Origin: Vibrio sp. SNU_ST1
Lineage (GTDB): Bacteria > Pseudomonadota > Gammaproteobacteria > Enterobacterales > Vibrionaceae
Assembly (NCBI RefSeq): GCF_030563405.1
Contig: NZ_CP130748.1
Location: 806,001-870,000, forward strand
Direction: 5' to 3'
DNA: 64,000 nucleotides
Below are positions 52,971 through 61,759 of the stretch, piece by piece; position 1 is the stretch's first letter; every line of letters starts with the position of its first letter. A program made the position numbers and the translations under genes. The notes under the pieces were generated by a model. The model was given only the letters and a program-made list of their open reading frames with translations. It was not told the DNA's origin and did not search any database.

Positions 52971-53753
52971 ATGGAATACCCAACGAGCCTTGTACTAGAG
53001 TGGTTAGCCAATTATTTTTGGCCCTATACTCGCATCTCAGCCATGCTGATGGTGATGACAGTAACCGGTGCGCGCTTTGTGTCGCCACGTATTCGTCTGT
53101 ATTTAGGTTTAGCGATCACCTTCGCGGTGATGCCAGCGATTCCCGCTGTTCCTAAAGAGATTGAGCTGCTCTCTTTCCAAGGGTTCTTGACTGTATTTGA
53201 ACAAATCGTGATTGGCGTTGCCATGGGGTTTGTCACCCAATTCATGATTCAAACTTTCGTAATGCTCGGCCAGATCTTGGGTATGCAATCAAGCTTGGGT
53301 TTCGCCTCTATGGTGGATCCGGCTAACGGGCAAAACACGCCAGTACTGGGCCAGTTGTTTATGTTGCTAGCGACCATGTTTTTTTTGGAGACAGACGGTC
53401 ACTTGAAAATGCTGCAGCTGGTGGTGTTCAGCTTTAAGACTTTACCTATTGGCAGTGGAAGTTTGACCTCTGTTGATTATAGAGAGCTTGCTCTGTGGTT
53501 GGGTATCATGTTCAAAACAGCATTAGCAATGTCATTGTCTGGTATTATTGCGCTGCTGACGATTAACCTTTCGTTTGGTGTAATGACGCGTGCGGCGCCT
53601 CAACTAAATATCTTTTCTTTGGGTTTCTCATTTGCGCTACTCGTGGGCCTATTGCTTTGTTGGTATATCCTTGGCGGCTTGTTTAGTCACTATGAGTTAT
53701 TCTGGATACAAACCGAACAACAGATATGTCGTCTAATCAGGTTAGAGTGCTAG
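52971..53753 (+). CDS. fliR: Flagellar export gate protein FliR
   Basis: A 260-residue protein with about six membrane segments. The conserved QSSLGFASMVDPANGQNTPVLGQL stretch (seen from about 101) is a FliR hallmark. It closes the FliP-FliQ-FliR helical gate and binds FlhB. It is 9 nt before flhB. Confidence 0.95.
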   Translation: MEYPTSLVLEWLANYFWPYTRISAMLMVMTVTGARFVSPRIRLYLGLAITFAVMPAIPAVPKEIELLSFQGFLTVFEQIVIGVAMGFVTQFMIQTFVMLGQILGMQSSLGFASMVDPANGQNTPVLGQLFMLLATMFFLETDGHLKMLQLVVFSFKTLPIGSGSLTSVDYRELALWLGIMFKTALAMSLSGIIALLTINLSFGVMTRAAPQLNIFSLGFSFALLVGLLLCWYILGGLFSHYELFWIQTEQQICRLIRLEC

Positions 53754-53762
53754 GAGACTAAA

Positions 53763-54893
53763 ATGGCAGAGTCAGACGGTCAAGAACGCACGGAAGACGC
53801 CACGCCCAAACGCTTGCAACAGGCCAAAGATAAAGGGCAGGTTGCAAGGTCAAAAGAGTTAGCGTCGGCGTCGGTACTTATTGTTGGTGCGATTGCTTTA
53901 ATGTGGTTTGGTGAATCGATGGCGAAAGCTTTGTTCGAAACAATGCAACGTCTGTTTTCTCTGAGTCGGGAAGAAGTTTTTGATGCTACAAAACTCCTCG
54001 AAATTGCGGGTGGCGCATTAGTGAACCTGTTGTTCCCGCTGTTCTTAATCCTGATAACCTTATTTGTTGCAGCCGTCATTGGTGCGGCGGGTGTCGGGGG
54101 GATTAATTTCTCTATGCAGGCGGCGATGCCTAAGGCGTCTAAGCTAAACCCACTCAGTGGTATTAAGCGTATGTTTGGCCTGCAGAGTTGGGTTGAACTG
54201 TTGAAATCTATCTTGAAAGTGGCACTTGTTTCGGGAATGGCCATCTATCTTATTCAAGCTTCTCAACACGATTTAATGCAACTGAGCATGGAGGTATACC
54301 CACAGAATATCTTCCACGCTTTAGATATCTTGCTTAATTTTATTCTGCTGATCAGCTGCTCTTTACTTATCGTGGTGGCGATTGATATCCCGTTCCAGAT
54401 TTGGCAACACGCCGATCAGCTGAAGATGACCAAACAAGAAATTAAAGATGAACACAAAGATACAGAAGGTAAGCCTGAAGTTAAGGGGCGCATTCGTATG
54501 TTGCAAAGAGAAGCCGCTCAGCGCCGTATGATGGCTGACGTACCTCAAGCGGATGTGATTGTGACCAACCCGGAGCATTTCTCGGTGGCTCTACGCTATA
54601 AGCAGAATCAAGACAAAGCACCTGTTGTAGTTGCTAAAGGTGTTGATCATATGGCAATGAAGATCCGTGAAATTGCCCGTGAAAATGACATCTATATTGT
54701 TCCTGCGCCACCATTGGCTAGGGCGCTTTATCACACTACCGAGTTAGAACAACAAATTCCTGACGGTCTGTTTACGGCGGTTGCTCAAGTGCTTGCATAT
54801 GTGTTTCAACTGAAACAGTACCGAAAACGAGGCGGAGAGAGGCCAAAACTCCAAGATTCTAATATGCCGATCCCACCTGATTTACGACATTAG
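53763..54893 (+). CDS. flhB: Flagellar export switch protein FlhB
   Basis: A 376-residue protein with four membrane helices (about 33-55, 85-110, 145-168, 185-210) and a cytoplasmic domain. The self-cleavage site reads NPEH at 269-272, where most relatives have NPTH; the scissile Asn269-Pro270 and His272 are kept. FlhB changes export from rod/hook to filament proteins after FliK signals hook length. It ends the fliE operon; I see no strong terminator before the flhA promoter. Confidence 0.95.
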   Translation: MAESDGQERTEDATPKRLQQAKDKGQVARSKELASASVLIVGAIALMWFGESMAKALFETMQRLFSLSREEVFDATKLLEIAGGALVNLLFPLFLILITLFVAAVIGAAGVGGINFSMQAAMPKASKLNPLSGIKRMFGLQSWVELLKSILKVALVSGMAIYLIQASQHDLMQLSMEVYPQNIFHALDILLNFILLISCSLLIVVAIDIPFQIWQHADQLKMTKQEIKDEHKDTEGKPEVKGRIRMLQREAAQRRMMADVPQADVIVTNPEHFSVALRYKQNQDKAPVVVAKGVDHMAMKIREIARENDIYIVPAPPLARALYHTTELEQQIPDGLFTAVAQVLAYVFQLKQYRKRGGERPKLQDSNMPIPPDLRH

Positions 54894-54989
54894 ATCAATT
54901 GCTTGAGCTCTGCTTGATGAACCCTGATAATAGCGGGCTAGCTAATCCTCTTTTTAAAGAGGCGATGGCAATAATTTGACGAAAAGTGT

Positions 54990-55005
54990 TGGTACAGTGT
55001 TTGCT
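54990..55005 (+). promoter_or_regulatory. Candidate sigma-54 promoter of the flhA-flhFG-fliA-che operon
   Basis: TGGTAC-AGTGT-TTGCT with exact GG-N10-GC spacing. It lies 219 nt before the flhA ATG, so the transcript would begin near 55017 with a leader of about 205 nt containing the repeat array. Confidence 0.75.
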
Positions 55006-55043
55006 ATATCAACCCAGAATATTATAAGCCGATCATTGATAAC

Positions 55044-55155
55044 CTTAGCATTGTAAATCTGAGCATTATAAATGCTCGTGTTATAAACCCGAGCAGTATA
55101 AATCTTAGTATTATAAACCTGTGCATTTGAATCTATGCACTATAAATCATAGCAA
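55044..55155 (+). repeat. About seven tandem copies of a 15-bp unit in the flhA leader
   Basis: Starting at 55044, units of 15 nt (one of 14) follow a CTNAGCATTATAAAT pattern: CTTAGCATTGTAAAT, CTGAGCATTATAAAT, GCTCGTGTTATAAAC, CCGAGCAGTATAAAT, CTTAGTATTATAAAC, CTGTGCATTTGAAT, CTATGCACTATAAAT, then a half unit CATAGC. Changes between copies are compensatory in part, so neighbouring units pair: GAGCATT/AATGCTC (55061-55077), GCTCG/CGAGC (55074-55094), TGCAT/ATGCA (55122-55139), CTATG/CATAG (55133-55152). No promoter, gene or terminator is otherwise seen in the 330-nt gap. Confidence 0.85.
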
Positions 55156-55223
55156 CATAGCTTAGACCTGAGCCTCAAATAGCTTAGTGAGATGGCTACA
55201 ACATAGCGAAACTGTCTAGACTT

Positions 55224-57326
55224 ATGAAATTCTCCCTGCCTTTTGCGGACAAGCTGCCTAAAATCCCTAATCGTGCGATGCCTGCAATTGGCGCGCCTGT
55301 TATGGTACTTGCGACGCTCGCTATGGTGGTGTTGCCAATACCAGCCTTCTTGTTGGACATGTTCTTCACTTTCAACATTGCACTGTCCATGGTTGTGTTA
55401 CTGGTTTCGGTTTATACCCGTAGGCCTTTGGACTTCGCTGCATTCCCGACCGTACTTCTGATTGCGACTCTACTTCGATTAGCTTTGAACGTTGCTTCGA
55501 CACGTGTGGTATTGCTTCATGGTCACGAAGGTGGTGACGCGGCCGGTAACGTTATTGAAGCCTTCGGTAACGTGGTTATCGGCGGTAACTACGCGGTAGG
55601 TCTAGTGGTGTTCTTGATTTTGATGATCATCAACTTCATGGTTGTAACCAAAGGTGCGGGTCGTATTTCGGAAGTAAGTGCACGTTTCACCCTAGATGCC
55701 CTACCGGGTAAACAGATGGCAATCGATGCCGACTTGAATGCGGGTTTGATCGACCAAGATCAGGCTCGTACTCGACGTTTTGAAGTGACCAAAGAGGCTG
55801 ACTTTTACGGTTCGATGGACGGTGCATCTAAGTTTGTTAAAGGCGATGCGATCGCTGGTATTTTGATTTTATTCATCAACATCATTGGCGGCTTGAGTAT
55901 TGGTATGGCTCAGTTTGACCTTGGTTTTGGTGAAGCTATCGAAATCTATACGCTACTGACTATCGGTGATGGTCTGGTTGCACAAATTCCATCGCTGTTG
56001 CTTTCTATTGCTGCGGCGATGATGGTAACGCGTCAAAATACTGATGAAGACATGGGCGAACAACTTGTCTTCCAAATGTTCGATAATCCTAAAGCCCTAA
56101 TGATCACCGCAGCTATCCTCGGCATCATGGGTATTGTTCCTGGTATGCCACATTTCTCCTTCTTAAGCCTTGCTGTGGTAGCTGGGGCTGGGGCTTACTT
56201 TATCGATAAAAAGAACAAGGCAAAGGTAGAAGAGAAAAATCTACCTGCAACTACGAATGCCAATGGTGATAAGCCCGCATCGCAAAAAGAACTGTCTTGG
56301 GATGATGTTCAACCCGTAGATATTATTGGTCTCGAAGTGGGGTACCGCTTGATTCCTTTGGTTGATAGAGATCAAGGTGGAGAATTGCTTGAGCGCGTAA
56401 AAGGTGTACGGAAAAAGTTGTCTCAAGATTTTGGTTTCTTGATTCCAGCAGTACACATTCGCGATAATCTGGAACTGACACCAAACAGCTATCGAATTAC
56501 CCTGATGGGGGTAGCGGTTGGTGAGGCTGAAATCAAGCCGGACATGGAGCTCGCGATTAACCCTGGTCAAGTCTATGGGATGATAGATGGAGAGCCGACG
56601 ATTGACCCTGCCTTTGGCCTTGAAGCGGTCTGGATTCGTGAAGAGCAGCGTGAACACGCACAAGCCTTAGGTTATACTGTTGTAGACTCTTCAACCGTAC
56701 TTGCCACACACCTTAGCCAGCAGTTAACGAATAACGCTTCACAGTTGATTGGCCACGAAGAAGTTCAAAACTTACTTGAGATGCTTAGCCGATCAACACC
56801 TAAGTTGGTGGAAGGTTTTGTACCGGATCAATTACAGCTTGGTGTGGTTGTGAAAGTTCTGCAAAACCTACTGAATGAAGCGATTCCAATTCGTGATATT
56901 CGAACCATTGTCCAAACTTTGTCGGAGTACTCTTCTAAGAGTCAAGAACCTGACATATTAACTGCAGCTGTTCGTATCTCACTAAAACGACTAATTGTTC
57001 AAGAAATCAATGGTATAGAGCCAGAATTACCGGTTATAACTTTGATTCCTGAGTTGGAACAAATCTTGCATCAAACCATGCAGGCATCCGGGGGAGAATC
57101 TGCTGGTATTGAACCTGGTTTAGCCGAACGTTTACAGACCTCACTCAGTAACGCGACACAAGAGCAAGAACTGAAAGGTGAGCCAGCGGTATTATTGACC
57201 TCTGGTGTTTTACGTTCGACTCTGGCTAAGTTCGTGAAAAACACGATCCCAAGCTTGAGAGTATTATCTTACCAAGAGATACCAGACGAAAAGCAGATAC
57301 GCATAGTACAAGCTGTTGGTAATTAA
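55224..57326 (+). CDS. flhA: Flagellar export gate protein FlhA
   Basis: A 700-residue export gate protein. The N-terminal half has eight membrane helices with the FHIPEP-region motif (seen as VYTRRPLDFAAFPTVLLIATLLRLALN) and a conserved LNAGLIDQDQA loop; the C-terminal half (about 350-700) forms the cytoplasmic ring that docks chaperone-substrate pairs. The ATG has no good Shine-Dalgarno sequence and follows a long structured leader, which suggests controlled translation. It heads the group flhA-flhF-flhG-fliA-cheYZAB. Confidence 0.96.
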   Translation: MKFSLPFADKLPKIPNRAMPAIGAPVMVLATLAMVVLPIPAFLLDMFFTFNIALSMVVLLVSVYTRRPLDFAAFPTVLLIATLLRLALNVASTRVVLLHGHEGGDAAGNVIEAFGNVVIGGNYAVGLVVFLILMIINFMVVTKGAGRISEVSARFTLDALPGKQMAIDADLNAGLIDQDQARTRRFEVTKEADFYGSMDGASKFVKGDAIAGILILFINIIGGLSIGMAQFDLGFGEAIEIYTLLTIGDGLVAQIPSLLLSIAAAMMVTRQNTDEDMGEQLVFQMFDNPKALMITAAILGIMGIVPGMPHFSFLSLAVVAGAGAYFIDKKNKAKVEEKNLPATTNANGDKPASQKELSWDDVQPVDIIGLEVGYRLIPLVDRDQGGELLERVKGVRKKLSQDFGFLIPAVHIRDNLELTPNSYRITLMGVAVGEAEIKPDMELAINPGQVYGMIDGEPTIDPAFGLEAVWIREEQREHAQALGYTVVDSSTVLATHLSQQLTNNASQLIGHEEVQNLLEMLSRSTPKLVEGFVPDQLQLGVVVKVLQNLLNEAIPIRDIRTIVQTLSEYSSKSQEPDILTAAVRISLKRLIVQEINGIEPELPVITLIPELEQILHQTMQASGGESAGIEPGLAERLQTSLSNATQEQELKGEPAVLLTSGVLRSTLAKFVKNTIPSLRVLSYQEIPDEKQIRIVQAVGN

Positions 57327-57353
57327 GCCGCCTAATTAGAACGGACGATCGAA

Positions 57354-58865
57354 TTGAAAATTAAACGATTTTTTGCAAAAGATATGCGAACAGCTCTGCT
57401 CCAAGTTAAAGAAGAACTTGGCTCAGAAGCGGTGATCATGTCTAACAAAAAGGTCGCAGGTGGTGTGGAAATTGTTGCCGCTATTGATGGAGATTCCAGC
57501 CCGTCGACAGCAAGTCCCAGACTCAATAAACCTCAGCCGCCTACGCAAAGCCAGTACACTCAAATGTCTGAGCCCAAAGTACCAACTGGGCGTCGTCAAT
57601 TAGATGATGACAAGGTTAGCATCCAGCCGAATGCAGAAGGTGGGCGCTCAATGACCAAGCGCTTTGCGAATATGCTAAAGCAATACAGTCATGGCGCCGA
57701 CGACGAGCAACAACATCGTGCTGAAAATGAAGACTCGTTATCAGCATTGCTCAATCGCCAGTCAAGTAACGGTCATCAACCTCAGAGTAGCCAGCATTCT
57801 AGCGGCAGCCTTGACTCGGCCTTTGCTCGTGAAACGGGTTTATCTAAATTGATTGCCGAAGATCGCAGAGTAGAGCGTCCAGCACCTCGCTTAGATCCTA
57901 CCCGTTATGATCGTGGTCGTGAGAATGCTCAATCCAAAGGTTCAGATACTGAAATGGAAACGATGCGCGACGAGATGACGTCAATTCGTCGTTTGTTAGA
58001 GCATCAAGTGTCCGGGTTAATGTGGCAAGAAGTCGAGCGTCGTGAACCGCTCAGAGCCATGCTTATTAAACGTCTTGAACGTATGGGTGTATCTGCTGAG
58101 CTTGCTGACCAAATGGCTTGCTACATTCCTGAAGATACCAAACCGGCACGTGCATGGAAGGCTTTGTTGGCATTGGTTGCTGACCAAATCTCTGTAACAC
58201 AAAAAGATATTTTAAAACGCGGTGGTATTGTGGCCTTATTGGGCCCGACTGGCGTAGGTAAAACAACGACTGTTGCTAAGCTAGCTGCACGCGCAGCCAT
58301 GGAATATGGTGCGGATAATGTTGCGCTAGTGACTACTGATACATATCGCATAGGTGCACATGAGCAGTTATCGATTTATGGTCGAATTATGGGTTGTCCT
58401 GTAAGAGTTGCTAAAGATTCTAGTGAATTGGCCGATGTAATATATCAGTTACGTAATCGTCGCCTGATTCTAGTCGATACTGCAGGTATGGGGCAGCGAG
58501 ATGTTCGCCTATCTGAGCAGTTAGACACATTGATGCAAGAGAGTGGTTCCGTTATCAATAGTTACCTTGTGTTGCCCGCAACCGCGCAACGCAAAGTACT
58601 ACAAGAAACCATTGAACACTTTAGAAGAATCCCGCTGTCGGGATGTATCCTGACGAAGCTGGACGAATCGCTTAGTTTGGGTGAGTTCATCAGTGTGGTA
58701 ATACAAAATGCATTGCCAGTTGCTTATATAGCAAATGGTCAACGAGTTCCTGAAGATATCGTTATCGCTCAGCCAAAGTACATGATTGCTAAGGCTAATG
58801 AGTTATTAGAAAAATCGACAGAGAATGAACCTCATTACTGGAATAGCGATTCTGAAGGGCTCTAG
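57354..58865 (+). CDS. flhF: Polar flagellum placement GTPase FlhF
   Basis: A 503-residue SRP-type GTPase. The N-terminal part starts MKIKRFFAKDMRTALLQVK, followed by a variable basic B domain (about 55-210), then the N and G domains with G1 GPTGVGKTTT (about 296-305), G3 DTAGMGQRD and G4 TKLDES. The start is a TTG at 57354, the only start codon that keeps the conserved N-terminus, with a weak ribosome site. FlhF marks the cell pole and brings FliF there; its level sets flagellar number, so a weak start fits. It is 27 nt after flhA. Confidence 0.94.
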   Translation: MKIKRFFAKDMRTALLQVKEELGSEAVIMSNKKVAGGVEIVAAIDGDSSPSTASPRLNKPQPPTQSQYTQMSEPKVPTGRRQLDDDKVSIQPNAEGGRSMTKRFANMLKQYSHGADDEQQHRAENEDSLSALLNRQSSNGHQPQSSQHSSGSLDSAFARETGLSKLIAEDRRVERPAPRLDPTRYDRGRENAQSKGSDTEMETMRDEMTSIRRLLEHQVSGLMWQEVERREPLRAMLIKRLERMGVSAELADQMACYIPEDTKPARAWKALLALVADQISVTQKDILKRGGIVALLGPTGVGKTTTVAKLAARAAMEYGADNVALVTTDTYRIGAHEQLSIYGRIMGCPVRVAKDSSELADVIYQLRNRRLILVDTAGMGQRDVRLSEQLDTLMQESGSVINSYLVLPATAQRKVLQETIEHFRRIPLSGCILTKLDESLSLGEFISVVIQNALPVAYIANGQRVPEDIVIAQPKYMIAKANELLEKSTENEPHYWNSDSEGL

Positions 58866-58878
58866 GCGGCGGATAAAT

Positions 58879-59766
58879 ATGAATGAGAATATGATACACG
58901 ATCAAGCTAGCGGCCTCCGTCGCTTAACCCAGCCTTCACTCACAAAAGTTATCGCTGTAACGGGTGGCAAGGGAGGCGTAGGTAAATCGAATGTAACGTT
59001 AGGTATGGCTATTTGTATGGCTCGCCAAGGCAAGAAAGTCATGGTGCTGGATGCCGATTTAGGATTAGCTAACGTAGACATCATGCTTGGCATTCGTTCT
59101 AAACGAAATCTTGGGCATGTGTTGGCTGGTGAGTGTGAACTTAAGGATGCGATTGTCGAAGGGCCGCACGGAATTAAAATTATTCCAGCGACATCAGGCA
59201 CACAAAGCATGACTGAACTTTCACACGCTCAACACGCTGGATTGATTCGTGCTTTTGGTTCGCTTGAAGACGAGATGGATATCTTATTGGTAGATACCGC
59301 AGCGGGTATATCCGATATGGTCATCAGCTTCTCAAGAGCTGCACAGGATGTGGTTGTGGTGGTTTGCGATGAACCAACGTCGATTACTGATGCATATGCA
59401 TTGATTAAGCTGTTGAGTCGAGAGCACCAAGTTCAGCGATTCAAAATTGTTGCAAATATGGTCAGAAGCTACCGCGAAGGCCGAGAATTATTTGCAAAGT
59501 TGACTTTGGTCACAGAGCGCTTCTTGAATGTGAGCCTCGAACTCGTAGCATGTATTCCTTTAGATGATAAAGTACGTCAATCAGTTAAGAGACAGAAAAT
59601 CGTAGTCGATGCGTTTCCTCGCTCTCCAGCTGCATTGGCAATCAGCTCTTTGGCTAATAAGGCATTGACCTGGCCAATACCAAAAACACCAAGCGGACAC
59701 TTGGAGTTTTTTGTTGAAAGGCTGCTGAACCGTACTGAATTTATAGAGGAACCATTTGGTGAATAA
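58879..59766 (+). CDS. flhG: Flagellar number regulator FlhG (FleN, MinD-like ATPase)
   Basis: A 295-residue MinD/ParA-type ATPase. The N-terminus has the DQASGLRRL motif (residues 7-15) that activates the FlhF GTPase, the deviant Walker A is KGGVGKSN (about 30-37), and LDADLGLANVD and DTAAGI follow. It limits flagella to one per pole by holding back FlhF and FlrA. The ATG at 58879 has GGCGGCGGA before it; the frame is open 18 codons up, inside flhF. It overlaps fliA by 8 nt. Confidence 0.95.
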   Translation: MNENMIHDQASGLRRLTQPSLTKVIAVTGGKGGVGKSNVTLGMAICMARQGKKVMVLDADLGLANVDIMLGIRSKRNLGHVLAGECELKDAIVEGPHGIKIIPATSGTQSMTELSHAQHAGLIRAFGSLEDEMDILLVDTAAGISDMVISFSRAAQDVVVVVCDEPTSITDAYALIKLLSREHQVQRFKIVANMVRSYREGRELFAKLTLVTERFLNVSLELVACIPLDDKVRQSVKRQKIVVDAFPRSPAALAISSLANKALTWPIPKTPSGHLEFFVERLLNRTEFIEEPFGE

Positions 59767-60493
59767 AGCGCTTACTTACGATCAACATGCTAATCACAAT
59801 AGCCAACAGGCTTTTTTTGAGAAGTACTCTGTGTTGGTTAAGCGTATCGCTCATCATTTGTTGGGGCGATTACCGCCTAATGTATTAGTTGATGACTTGA
59901 TTCAAGCCGGCATGATTGGCCTGATTGAAGCGCAACAGAACTATGATGGTACCAAAGGCGCAAGCTTTGAGACGTACGCAGGTATTCGAATTCGTGGAGC
60001 AATGTTGGATGACATTCGCCGCGGGGATTGGGTCCCGAGATCGGTTCATAAAAACAATCGAGAAATCAGTAGTGCAATCGCGGAATTAGAGGGCACTCTC
60101 AATCGCGATCCCAGTGATGCTGAGGTGGCAAAGCACATGGGGCTGAGTTTAGACCAGTATCACAGCGCTTTAACTGATATTAATTGCTCAAAATTGGTAG
60201 GGATAGAAGACTTAGGTGTCTCTGATGATGTAATATCTCCGAATGAAGACTCTCAAGATAATACGCCTTTTCAAGGGGTTGCAGATGAATCATTCCGCCA
60301 AGCTTTGATCGACTCGATAAAACAACTTCCGGAAAGGGAAGGCCTCGTGCTTTCGCTTTATTACGACGAAGAACTCAATTTAAAAGAGATTGGGGAAGTA
60401 TTAGGTGTCAGCGAATCTCGTGTCAGCCAAATACTAAGCCAATCTATGCAGCGTTTACGCACTAAGTTAAGTGCTTGGACACAGAACGACTAA
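59759..60493 (+). CDS. fliA: Flagellar sigma factor 28, FliA
   Basis: A 244-residue sigma factor with regions 2, 3 and 4: region 2 shows GLIEAQQNYDGTKGASFETYAGIRIRGAMLDDIR, seen in pieces, and region 4 ends in LNLKEIGEVLGVSESRVSQI. It should read the promoters of flagellins 2 and 3 and is held by FlgM. I prefer the GTG at 59759 with AGAGG 9 nt before; a TTG lies one codon earlier. Its start overlaps flhG. Confidence 0.95.
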   Translation: MNKALTYDQHANHNSQQAFFEKYSVLVKRIAHHLLGRLPPNVLVDDLIQAGMIGLIEAQQNYDGTKGASFETYAGIRIRGAMLDDIRRGDWVPRSVHKNNREISSAIAELEGTLNRDPSDAEVAKHMGLSLDQYHSALTDINCSKLVGIEDLGVSDDVISPNEDSQDNTPFQGVADESFRQALIDSIKQLPEREGLVLSLYYDEELNLKEIGEVLGVSESRVSQILSQSMQRLRTKLSAWTQND

Positions 60494-60523
60494 CAACACT
60501 GATTTTATTCAGTGGAGGCTAAT

Positions 60524-60904
60524 TTGAACAAAAACATGAAAATTCTCATTGTTGATGATTTTTCAACGATGCGCCGAATTGTTAAAAACCTACTTCGCGA
60601 TTTAGGTTTCAACAACACTCAAGAAGCAGACGATGGCTTGACCGCGTTACCTATGCTGAAAAAAGGCGAATTTGATTTCGTGGTAACTGACTGGAACATG
60701 CCGGGTATGCAAGGTATTGATCTTCTAAAACACGTCCGTGCAGACGCAGAACTTAAGCACCTTCCAGTGCTTATGATCACTGCAGAAGCTAAGCGTGAGC
60801 AGATCATTGAAGCAGCGCAAGCGGGTGTTAATGGTTACATTGTGAAGCCGTTCACTGCCGCAACTCTAAAAGAGAAACTCGACAAGATTTTTGAGCGTTT
60901 ATAA
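60524..60904 (+). CDS. cheY: Chemotaxis response regulator CheY
   Basis: A 126-residue single receiver domain, with the acidic pair IVDDFS, acceptor aspartate in [12 protein letters not shown], the switch Thr in MITAEA and Lys in VKPF. CheY-P binds FliM and changes motor rotation. The start is probably the TTG at 60524, 5 nt after GGAGG; the frame also has a GTG at 60512, but then GGAGG would lie inside the gene. It is very close to CheY-3, the motility CheY of V. cholerae. Confidence 0.93.
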   Translation: MNKNMKILIVDDFSTMRRIVKNLLRDLGFNNTQEADDGLTALPMLKKGEFDFVVTDWNMPGMQGIDLLKHVRADAELKHLPVLMITAEAKREQIIEAAQAGVNGYIVKPFTAATLKEKLDKIFERL

Positions 60905-61018
60905 GCACTCATAATAACCTGTTTTAGGCGCTTCATAGAGAGACATTAACTTTTTTGTTTCCCGTTTATCTCTAAAGCTGAAGCGTCACAAACTATGCGG
61001 AGTAAGGCCGGACTCAGG

Positions 61019-61750
61019 ATGATTTCATTAGAACAAGCAAAAAAATTAGTAGAGCTGCTTGAAAACGATGAGCAGCAAGGTGCTGATTCTCTTGTTAGAA
61101 GCATTTATGAAGATAATTTTAATCTTCAAGATAACCCAATGCTTCAAGAAATAGGCAGTCTGACTCGTGACCTCCATGATTCTTTGACACAATTCAACTT
61201 TGACGAGCGTATTAACGTTATCGCAAAGGATGAAATCCCTGACGCTAGGGATCGCCTTCAGTATGTCATTGATAAAACGGAAGTTGCGGCGAACAAAACG
61301 ATGGACGCTGTCGATCGCTGTATGCCAATTGCAGCTAATTTACACGAGTGTTTACTTCAAGTAAGGCCTCAATGGAATGAACTGATGCATGGCCGCATTG
61401 AGCTAGTAACATTCAAAGCTTTATGCCACCGCATTGATGGATTACTTGTCCAAGTAGAAGGCGATAGTACTGAACTACGTGGACAACTGACTGAAATCTT
61501 GATGGCTCAGGATTTCCAAGATTTAACTGGGCAGATTATTAGCAAAGTTATTACCTTGGTGAATGAGGTTGAAGGACGTCTGGTAGAGATTCTCACCGTA
61601 TTTGGTGCGAATCAAATAGAACCAACACCAGAGACAGATAAGAAGTCATCTATTGCTCCAGAGGGTCCGATCATGAACCCAGAAGCTCGTGAAGATGCTG
61701 TTGCATCTCAAGATGAAGTCGACGATTTGTTATCCAGTCTTGGATTTTAA
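61019..61750 (+). CDS. cheZ: CheY-P phosphatase CheZ
   Basis: A 243-residue helical phosphatase. The catalytic helix has LMAQDFQDLTGQIISKV with the key Gln, and the C-terminus DEVDDLLSSLGF is the CheY-binding peptide, joined by a Pro/Glu-rich linker. I start it at the ATG at 61019 (MISLEQAKKLV); an ATG eight codons earlier gives MRSKAGLR and has no ribosome site. It lies 114 nt after cheY and 9 nt before cheA. Confidence 0.93.
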   Translation: MISLEQAKKLVELLENDEQQGADSLVRSIYEDNFNLQDNPMLQEIGSLTRDLHDSLTQFNFDERINVIAKDEIPDARDRLQYVIDKTEVAANKTMDAVDRCMPIAANLHECLLQVRPQWNELMHGRIELVTFKALCHRIDGLLVQVEGDSTELRGQLTEILMAQDFQDLTGQIISKVITLVNEVEGRLVEILTVFGANQIEPTPETDKKSSIAPEGPIMNPEAREDAVASQDEVDDLLSSLGF

Positions 61751-61759
61751 AGGTAACGT

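Noticed and set aside
53780-54244. 154-codon open frame opposite flhB
   Set aside because: It mirrors the membrane part of flhB and has no start signal or domain.
55044-55155. CRISPR-like array before flhA
   Set aside because: Units are 15 nt and directly joined with no spacers, and no cas gene is near.
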